A DNA stretch of 64,000 nucleotides from Castanea sativa. Lineage: Eukaryota > Streptophyta > Magnoliopsida > Fagales > Fagaceae. Positions 56,334 through 64,000 of the stretch are shown piece by piece (positions within the stretch are counted from its first letter, which is position 1; each line of letters opens with the position of its first letter). Below the pieces are notes generated by a model. That model saw only the letters and a list, made by a program, of their open reading frames with translations. It had not been told where the DNA came from and searched no databases. The DNA lies in the NCBI RefSeq assembly GCF_040712315.1, contig NC_134017.1, positions 58,566,636-58,630,635 of the forward strand. The letters are read 5' to 3'. The position numbers and the translations under genes are program-made.

Positions 56334-56833
56334 CAAGGTTGTCAAAATTGGGATCCAACGCAGGATCATGGAAGGTAAGTGGGATCGTGGATCGTAAGAT
56401 TAGATCGTACATCGTAAGATCCTACATTATTTGAGAAAAAAAAAAAACACATTAATATGTTAAATAATCACATAAATTATACATTTATTAATATAATTAC
56501 TATATATTACTATATCCATTTGTAAGTATCATTTAAAGATGTCAAAAATCTCAAAACGTGACACTCTATTGAAATATTTTTTATATAGGTCCAACTAATT
56601 ACCACTTTCTCTACATTTGAATGGAAAACTTGGTCTATTGAGATTTTATTTTTCATTTAGGTCAAACTGAGTCTTCTATCAAGTTAAAGAATATTACAAG
56701 AAACAAATGTTATTTAGGATTGTCAGAATCAAACGATCCTGAACGATTGCAAAAATCCTTTAGAGATCCGAATTATTTTGGACAAGTAAAATCGTAAAAT
56801 TGTGGGATCCAGATTAGGATATTGACGACTATG
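56334..56833. mobile_element. 500-bp hAT-type MITE
   Basis: The left end CAAGGTTGTCAAAATTGGGATCC and the right end read inward CATAGTCGTCAATATCC are imperfect inverted repeats starting with CA. Flanks TCTAAAAG (56326-56333) and TCCAAAAG (56834-56841) match at 7 of 8 positions. The interior has repeated GGATCGT/GATCGTA motifs near both ends. No coding capacity. Confidence 0.6.
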
Positions 56834-57213
56834 TCCAAAAGTATTATACTGAACTCTCTTATGAAGATATTTTCTGAATTGCTAGAAATTAGGATACACT
56901 TTGGAGCCTCATATGTATGGAGAAGTATATTGGAGGCAAGATTAGATGGAGGATTGGAAGCGCAGTTAGTGTGAAAATTTAGGAAGACAGGTGGTTGCCA
57001 ACTTCAACTTCATTCAGCCTTGTCAGTTATCACACGAGGGAGGTCAAATATAAATGGACAGGTATTTCTTAATTCCTAATCTGATATGTAACTGACCCAC
57101 GTGCACTATATCTATTTTGCACACGGTTAATTCTATTAATCACATATGACTTTACGCTATACAGTACAATTACTAATAGGACACTTTCACTCATAACCGA
57201 AACAACCATTCCC

Positions 57214-57220
57214 TATAAAA
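57214..57220 (+). promoter_or_regulatory. TATA box of the 57.3-kb locus
   Basis: CCCTATAAAATCC lies 135 bp upstream of the ATG at 57349, followed by a CT-rich leader (TCTCTCTCTCTC, CCCTCTCAAAAGC), the classic layout of a plant core promoter and 5' UTR. Confidence 0.65.
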
Positions 57221-57348
57221 TCCTTATCTTGGCTCTCTCTATCTCTCTCTCTCAAAAACTCGCAAGATTTCTGCACTGATCATTCTGTCCTTTATTTCCC
57301 AAACAAACAAACACTTTCTCCCTCTCAAAAGCTTTTGTAGAGACATCA

Positions 57349-58468
57349 ATGGCTTACCAAGATCAAGTCATGATTGATCTCGATTTTTCCAGAGATAATG
57401 AGTTGTTTCATTACATGGAAACATTGCATACACAGACTAGTGAAATGATCACGTGTCTTCAGTCACTGCAGAAGAATATACAAGACTCGAGAAAGAGGTT
57501 CATTGATTCTCTGACAAAGCCTTACTTTCAAGAAGAATTTGTCAGATTCAAGGAGATCTCGAATGAGATTCAACATGTATCGAAGCGTGTTAGTCATATT
57601 CGTCTTGGAGATGATGAAGATTTCAACCCTGCAGGACAAAGCGGTGATGCAGCAATGAGGGCCAAGAGGCTGTTCTTTGGATCAATAGTGATGAAGGCCT
57701 TTGAAGATTTGATGGGGTCGGACTCATCGGTTTAAAGATTGGAACAAGATTTACACAACAATAGCTGCAGCAAGAAGTGGTGTGACATTCAAGAAAAAAG
57801 AAGGTGGTGAGGCTTCAGAACAAAACTTGCAAATACTGAGGCCTAATTGTGAAGAAGGATTCAAGAAAGATCAAGAAAGTGGGAGGAAGAGTTTGAAGGA
57901 GTCCATAAAAGAGTGTAATGAATCTGATAAAGAATTTGGGGTTCTGAATGCATAAAGGTTCAACTAGTTGAAGTTGGGATTGAGCTGTCTCGTTTGATGG
58001 TTGATTTCGTGTTTATGATGTCCGGGAAAGAACAATGGACAGAAAAGATTCGAAGTTTCAAATCTGCACTCAAAGGTCTTAGTACTGAAGATGTGGTCAT
58101 TAACAAGATTATCAATTTACAGGAACGGAAAAAAAAATGAACCAATGAAAGGAGAGTGGGCTGGTATAGAGCTCTCAGAACTAGATCAAAGCAATCAGAA
58201 AAAAATCTTGTACAGAAGAAGCCCCATTGATGACCTATTTGATAAATTCCTCGAGCAAGCTCTAGATCTACTCTGTGATCAATTCATTGTGCTAGATCTG
58301 CATTTGGAATCTGTAATGTGTCATCCACTTCTTCCGGAATCACAGGACTCGATGAATGTGGAGCTGTCCACATTCAAATGTGGTCTCAAGCAATCTGAAG
58401 AGATGCTGATCCGTATAGGGGAGGATATTAATAAACTGGAGGCAATGTTTTCATCCAATCTAGAGTGA
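57349..58468 (+). pseudogene. Single-exon host-type gene of unknown family, frame-broken
   Basis: The ATG opens 128 codons (MAYQDQVMIDLDFSRDNELF ...), then the frame shifts at about 57715-57736 into KDWNKIYTTIAAARSGVTF and an acidic/basic stretch ending near 57954. It shifts again into KVQLVEVGIELSRLMVDFVF and KEQWTEKIRSFKSALKGL, and a third time at an A9 run (~58130) into EWAGIELSELDQSNQKK, ending with TGA at 58466-58468. The pieces abut end to end, so about 370 codons would be continuous without three small indels. The segments look alpha-helical and coiled-coil-like; no signal peptide or membrane segment. The family is not recognised. It is either a recent pseudogene or an intact gene with assembly indels. 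Confidence 0.5.
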
Positions 58469-59777
58469 AAGCACGATAAGATGACTAACATTTTGAATTT
58501 TGTGGAGTCTTTGATAGTTGAAGTGTGGAATCAATCAGAATCTTCTTTCAAGATGGAGTGAAAGGTTTGAGGCTCAATTTCCCTGCTCTTGTGGTGTCCA
58601 AAGCTCTCACGTTAAGGTTAAGAAGGTGCAAAGGTTAAAAAATTGATAGATTAGATATAAATTTCTGTTCCTTTACTGATTAATGTCGTGGGATTTCTTT
58701 AGTTTTGTTGGTAGTAGTGCACGCTGCTTGTCTGCTGTTTGGTGCAGAGATGTAAAAGACCAATTGTAGTTGGGAAAATGGATAGAATCTGTAACTTTTT
58801 CCTAACAAGAATTTTTTTTGATAATGGTAGATAGTTGATGAGGAATTTGAGTTCTGGTTTGCTCCCTCCCTTATTACCTTGTATTTTGCTCAATGTCCAC
58901 AACTTGAAAGATTGAGTGAACTCTTGTAAAGGGTTCCTGGATTGAACTTAAATGGGAAGATTGTGTGCAAATTTGGGTCATTTCAAAGAATATCTACAAA
59001 AGTGTCAAACGTATCTCATTTTTTAAAATGTGAAAGAAGAGAGAATATGGTTAATATTCTACTAGTTCAATTCAAAAAATTAATGTAACAGCAATGAAAG
59101 AAATTATAAAATCACTTGTCACATCAAATGTAATAGGATAGCTGTTGGGTTGTGTCATATATTGTGACTAAGTCTAAACCAAAAATCTCGTTTGTAATTG
59201 CCAATTTTGTAGTAATTCTTGGTGCATTGATGTGTTAATTCGCAGAAGTGGAAATTGTTTTGAGTTTGAATATGCTTCTAGCTGGTATATATAGCTTGTA
59301 ACATCATCATTCTTAGCGGCCCACTCCGTGTTAGCGAATCTTTTCCCTCCAGCTCCACCATCTTAGCATCTTCAGGAGTTTTCTACCAAGTGGGGCAATT
59401 CACATCTTTGGCGTTAAATTCAGTAAGATTTATTCTCAAAAAAAAAAAAAAAAAAAAAAAATCCTTTAATTACAATATGTATTTTTAACAATATGTCTGT
59501 TTGTTTTGTTTTTGTTTTTTTTTTTTTTTCCAGGTGGGATGGAAATTGCTTGTTATTAGCATTCTACCCCCTGCAATTCTACAACTCTTAACCGTATTCT
59601 ACACAAAGATGGTATTAACTCAATAGATTTTTAACTTCCGATGCTACCTTCAATTTAGACATTTTATCCAATTTTTTCAACCAAAAAAAAAAAAAAAATT
59701 GTCTCTTAAGTACGAAATTTGCTAATTATAAAAGATTTTTTTTTTCAAAAACTCTTATATAAAAAATCTATAAAATA
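58469..59777. other. Intergenic, low-complexity tracts
   Basis: The 3' flank of the frame-broken locus, then AT-rich DNA with an A run (59438-59461) and T runs (59515-59530). No gene seen. It ends at the TG of the second gypsy LTR. Confidence 0.5.
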
Positions 59778-60482
59778 TGTAAGTGCACAATTGCACCTGG
59801 ACCCAAAGACAATCACGGGCTCAGGCCCAACGAGCCTTAAACAATAAAATTTGTAGAGTGTGGGCTTGAAACCTAGGTTAGAAGTGCTGAGAGCTTGATA
59901 ACAGGTTTTTAGAAACAAACATAGGTAAATAACAAACGATGATTGTAAAAGGATCTCCTCGGACTTGAGCCGAAGACTACTTCTTTATTATTTCTCTTTC
60001 TTCCTTACAGATTACAATTTCTTAATCAATTTCTTAATTAATTTCTTAGTTTTCGATCCCCTTTCTCTTTGTCCTTTACCCCCCTTTTATACTTCTTTCC
60101 TTGATACTTTTTGAACAGTGACTAGAAGTTTCCACCTCACTGTTCAGGGGTCACCTCCCCATTAATGCGGCCAGGGAGGTAGGTGCAGAGCCTTTAATGC
60201 GGAGGTGGCAGCCTTTACTCTTGATATTTTCTTTAATACTGGTGCATCTAGAAGATTCAGGATGTTCCCTTTTAACCATTAGTCTTTCCAGAGTTGTGCC
60301 TTGACCTTTATAATGAAATCTTGAGTTCTCTTGGATCTGTCCGAGGTGAAACTCTCCCTCGGCTGTATCCTCGGACCCTCGGTGCATGGGCCAACTCATA
60401 GAGTTTAACCCTGGAGCAAGTCGGCCCTCCATGTTACAGCCCAAAGGCCCATATGCCCACTTGGGTCCTTTTACTCCCCACA
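59778..60482 (-). mobile_element. Second Tat-like gypsy element: 3' LTR
   Basis: The 705-bp stretch begins TGTAAGTGCACAATTGCACC and ends ACTCCCCACA on the + strand, TG...CA limits. The element runs on the minus strand: just right of the LTR the minus strand reads GAGTTTTGAGGGGCTAT, a polypurine tract directly before TGTGGGGAGT, the LTR start. The partner LTR and pol would be right of the window, so no target-site duplication can be tested. Confidence 0.75.
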
Positions 60483-60499
60483 ATAGCCCCTCAAAACTC
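60483..60499 (-). other. Polypurine tract of the second gypsy element
   Basis: Minus strand GAGTTTTGAGGGGCTAT immediately upstream of the LTR start. It primes plus-strand DNA synthesis in this class of element. Confidence 0.6.
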
Positions 60500-60883
60500 T
60501 ATTTTTCATCATCCGAGGAGAAAAATAGGGTTTTGATCCAACGAACACCTCCTCCACACTTTCTGCAAATAACCACACGTGTGAAAACCGTTTCGCGTTC
60601 CGGAAGGTGACACTTGGCGGTTTTATTTTCAAAAACGCGCGCATTTATTACCGTAAGTTATAACTTGTCCCCCACGTTCAACGGTGAGATGAGCATCCAA
60701 CGGTCCTTATCATTCCATGAAAATTTGGGCGGGACAAATATAATTTCGAGGCCGCTTCTCGCACGTCGTGACGCTTCGGGAACCTGCGCCTTCATTTATT
60801 TCTCCAGAGACTAATCCCATCAAAACATCTGCAATCACCTTTTGTCTACACAACTCCGTGGAAATTCGCACAACTTCAAGTCT

Positions 60884-60966
60884 GTAAGTTCTTATTCTTT
60901 TTTCCTCTTAACCCTTTTTCCTCGGACCTTGTCCTCGGCTCTCCTCATAATCATTCCCCCTTTTAG
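60884..60966 (+). other. 5' UTR intron of the second antisense gene
   Basis: Donor TCT|GTAAGTTC at 60884 and acceptor CCTTTTAG at 60966, 24 bp before the ATG at 60991. The same leader-intron arrangement exists in the first element (10394-10503). Confidence 0.5.
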
Positions 60967-60990
60967 AATTTAACCTTTCGTTCACATTTG

Positions 60991-63486
60991 ATGGGAAAGT
61001 TCAAGTGTCTAGTTGATACCGCCACTAGAATGGAAGGCTTCAGAGCCAAGTATCACATTCCCGGCGATGTAGGTTTAAAATATTGCCCGGCAGAAGCCGT
61101 GGCTGGCTCTAGAAAGGAGGGAGAGGTTATCATCCCAATGATAGCCTTTGTAGAGGGTGGGATGACCCTCCCAATGAAGCCTGTAACTAGGGAGTACCTT
61201 CGCAACCACCGATTGTGTCCCGATCAGTGCCTCCCAAACGTTTTTAGAGTTTTGGGTAGCGTTGATGCTCTAAACGAGCAAATGGGCCTAAACCTCACCT
61301 GGCACGATGTCGTCTTTCTGTACGAGTCCCATAAACTCTCCAACATAGGCTACTACATTAAATCCCGTTCCAGCGTCGTTAGGCTAATCTCCTGTCTGCC
61401 CAAATCTAACAAAGGCATGAAGGATGACTACCTGATCGTCTCAAGGAACTGGCACGACGGCCTCCACTGCCCAGGTGAGTGGGGAGATCCAGGTGCGACA
61501 CCTTAGGATTAACCCCCCCACCGCACAACTTCCTCTAACACTCACAAAGATGCATATTCACATGTATTCATGTCAATTTAAGTTTATTATATGTTGTGTG
61601 AATCTGACCATGTTTGTTTGCTTTGATGTCTTTCTTTGCAGATAAGCAACACGTGCCCCCACGCTTGAGCCACTGCAACGTTGCAGATCTAAACCGAGTA
61701 CTGCGCTCCGAGGTGTTTGTCAGCAAGGACCTACAACTCAGGGCTGCTCATCTGATTCTGGGGTACACTCCCATTTCTTCGGACTTCTAGGAGATAGAAA
61801 ACGCCATAGTTGCGGGTGACCGAAGGCGAAGGAAGATAAACGTAGCCCGGCCCCACTTTTTGGACGACCACGATCTCCCTGACGCCCCTCACACCGTTTT
61901 GTACACACAGCCCATAGCGGCAATTCCCCTCGCCGTTCACTCTCAGGCAACTGTTGTTCCAGAAGAGCAGGTGTCTTCTTCAAACACGCTAGACGAGGAG
62001 ATAGAACAGTTCCAACTTGAAGACACCGAAAGACCTCGAGGGAACCAGTTCGTTGTACTCTCTGACGAGGAAGAAGAAGCCACTGAGGCCTCTGGAATTG
62101 CAGGGTTAATCGTTACCCGACCAGAGGACGAATCCGAGGAGGATATGGACAGGATGAAGGGTCTCCTAACCACGAGAGCTACGAAGGATGCTGAGAGAAA
62201 GACGGGGGGTCTCAAGCTCTTTCATCTTTGCCACCTCCCCCTCCTCCAGCTGAGTCAAAACTTCCAGCCGAGGATCCCAAAAAGAAGAGAAAGAGGGAGG
62301 CCGAGGAGAAAAGCGGCAAGGAACCAAAGAAATCGCGACAACAACCGCCACCCGTTCAGCAGCAGAGGCTGGATAAAGGCAAAGGCAGGGCCCTCTCAGT
62401 TGAAAGCGGGGAGATCAGGGACGTGGCCGAAGTGCGCCGAGCACCCGCCACCTGGTCCCTTGACTTAAGGCTGGACGGCGCACCTATCTCCTGCCAGTCC
62501 AGTATCAGGGCGGCCCAGCAAGGTCATGCCCATCACTTGGCAGAAGTGTTGGAACGCCCTCTTCTGCTGCCGAAAGATATGGAGACCTTGGAGAGGATGA
62601 GCCAACCTCAATTATTCCTGTCTCTAAAAAGGGATCTAGCCCTGGTAAGTTTAACTTTTTAGGAAGATTACATTTTTTAATAGCATTGGATTATTCATCA
62701 GTGTCCTGTTATACCTAATTTCCTCATACTTTATTGCAGGCCGTTCAAGAAGTCTTCATGGCCGAGAAGTTTATAGAAGATACTAGGAAGAAGGCCAGAA
62801 CAGAGCTTGAAATTCGGATGGAGACTGAGAAGTCCTTAGGCACGGCCATTGCTGAAAATGAGAAGCTTATCTCTGAGGTGGCTGAGCTGAAAAGAGAGAG
62901 GAATGGGGCCGAGGCAAACCTGAAGACCATGAAGACCCAGATAGAAGGGCAGCGCAAGCTCCTTCATGAAAAAGATGATGAGCTCTCCCGAGTCCAAAGG
63001 GAACGCTCGGATTTGAAAAAGGAACTTGCGCTGATGAAGGAAGAAGCCGGCGCATTTCAACGTTCTTTAGAAGCTGCCAAGCAGGCGAGTTACGAGGAAG
63101 GGGTAGCTGCCACCGAGGAGCAGCTGACAGAGGCTTTCGCGGCCTTGTGCCGGGAGTACTGTCAGAAAGTCTGGGGGGAGGCTCTAAACAGAGCAGGAGT
63201 TCCTCTAGCCTCGGAGCTGAGGAAGTCCGAGAATGTTTGGCTTCCCCTGGAGATACAGGAGATTAAAGAGGCTCCTGCTGCTACTCCTACCCCTGAAACA
63301 ACTCTTCCTGCTCTTCCTCCCATGGTCCCAAAGTTAATTCTAGATCCTACAGAACCTTCAGGTTCCAATAAAGAAAAGGAAGGAGGCGGGGATGTCGAGA
63401 AGGGCCTGAGCCAAACCATAGAATCCAATGTCCCTCCAACGAAGGCAGCAAACAAAGGAAAGCAAGTTCTGTCTCCTTTTGAGTAG
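60991..63486 (+). CDS. Antisense accessory protein of Tat-type gypsy element, nearly intact
   Basis: Three coding exons by GT-AG junctions: 60991-61474, 61642-62644 and 62740-63486, about 744 codons. Residues ~10-160 (RAKYHIPGDVGLKYCPAEA, EGGMTLPMKP, LNLTWHDVVFLYE) match the putative gypsy-type transposon domain (PF04195-like). An acidic stretch (~250-330, LSDEEEEATEA, EDESEEDMDR) and a proline run precede a basic KKKRKREAEEKSGKEPKK patch, a likely nuclear-localisation signal. Exon 3 is a long coiled coil (AVQEVFMAEKFIEDTRKKAR to EEGVAATEEQL), then an S/P-rich tail. Damage: one in-frame TAG (61788-61790) and one frame slip at the G6 run 62204-62209. It is opposite in direction to pol. Function unknown; silencing of pol or host interaction are only guesses. 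Confidence 0.7.
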
Positions 63487-64000
63487 GAGCTGAAAGAGAC
63501 CGAGGCAACCAGCACTTCTCAGCAAGATCCTCCTCCAAAAGCTTAGGACCTAGTTTAGGACTTCTCTTTCTCTGTATTCAGACTTAATATGTAATGTATA
63601 TCTAAATGATTAATGAAGAACAATTTTGTTTGATTTTCACTCGTGTTGTATCTGTTTTTACTTTATTCTTTTTGTACTTGTCACAAAAGTTTCCCATTAG
63701 TACATAGCTAAAAACTTAACAGTAGATAATATGGTTGAGATATTTTAAACAATGCCTTGGTTAAAAAAAAGAGACCTTATATAACGATTAAACCCTTATA
63801 ATGTGTGGTATTGTTTTTAGTAGGGCGTAAGATCCGAGGACCATTCCTTACATAAATTTGCTTAACGCTTAAAGATATAGAACTTAAGATCCGAGTTAAT
63901 GGCCAGTAAGGCACTAATTTCCAGACGCAATAAGAAATGTTAATTTCCTATTTGATCAAGTTTGTGATCAAGTTTGTGATCCGAGGACAAGACTTAACCA
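63487..64000. other. 3' flank of antisense gene, start of repeat spacer
   Basis: AT-rich 3' UTR-like sequence with TTAATGAAGAAC near 63610, then phrases with repeated GATCCGAGGA(C/A) (63833, 63980) and a direct GATCAAGTTTGT repeat at about 63955-63980. By analogy with 12853-13370 this may begin a tandem-repeat spacer that continues past the window. Confidence 0.45.

Noticed and set aside
61943..63515. Several minus-strand frames of 60-117 codons
   Set aside because: Antisense shadows of the accessory protein, serine-rich from E/D/K codons, with no motif of their own.

Overview
The window is nuclear DNA of a woody dicot. Coding density is very low, introns are canonical GT-AG, microsatellites are frequent and most of the sequence is layered transposable elements. 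The LTR and repeat style fits a rosid tree, perhaps Fagaceae (oak or chestnut type); that placement is inference. Only one intact host gene is convincing: a seven-exon gene for N-acetyl-D-glucosamine kinase (NAGK, BadF/BadG ATPase family) on the + strand at 42464-52054. Its exons join to 1059 nt, 352 codons plus stop. A second host-type locus (57349-58468) has a TATA box and a good start but carries three frame breaks.

Layout. 1 to ~520: 3' end of a Copia element. 0.7-9.5 kb: old diverged local duplications with SINEs and MITEs. 9556-19308: a Ty3/gypsy element on the minus strand, with near-identical LTRs, a heavily frameshifted gag-pol, a tandem-repeat spacer and a spliced antisense ORF on the + strand. 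This layout matches the Tat/Ogre lineage. 19.3-29.2 kb: four copies (A at 2.0-5.3 kb, then B, C, D) of one non-coding block, plus a LINE fragment, a Copia fragment and a 498-bp tandem duplication. 29.5-33.8 kb: a CACTA end and a three-level nest (MULE inside a hAT-like element inside a PIF/Harbinger-like element), each level with a target-site duplication. 34.4-37.3 kb: a second copy of the 7.8-9.4 kb block plus inverted-repeat elements. 37947-42073: an almost complete hAT transposon with 8-bp target-site duplication and a 610-codon first transposase exon, but a broken C-terminus. 42.4-52.1 kb: NAGK, with introns enlarged by a MITE, LINE pieces and a ~100-bp-arm hairpin. 52.1-57.2 kb: intergenic. 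59778-64000: 3' LTR and antisense ORF of a second Tat-like element whose pol would lie beyond the right edge.

Apart from the two host loci the genes here are selfish. The two Tat-like elements share one plan: 3' LTR, then a + strand spliced gene with its own leader intron, then repeats, then minus-strand pol. The second copy of the antisense gene is nearly intact, with an N-terminal gypsy-type domain, an acidic middle, a basic nuclear-localisation-like patch and a long coiled coil. The paralogous blocks A-D act as natural empty sites that define three insertions to the base. All family names come from reading translated motifs and termini by eye; no database search was run.
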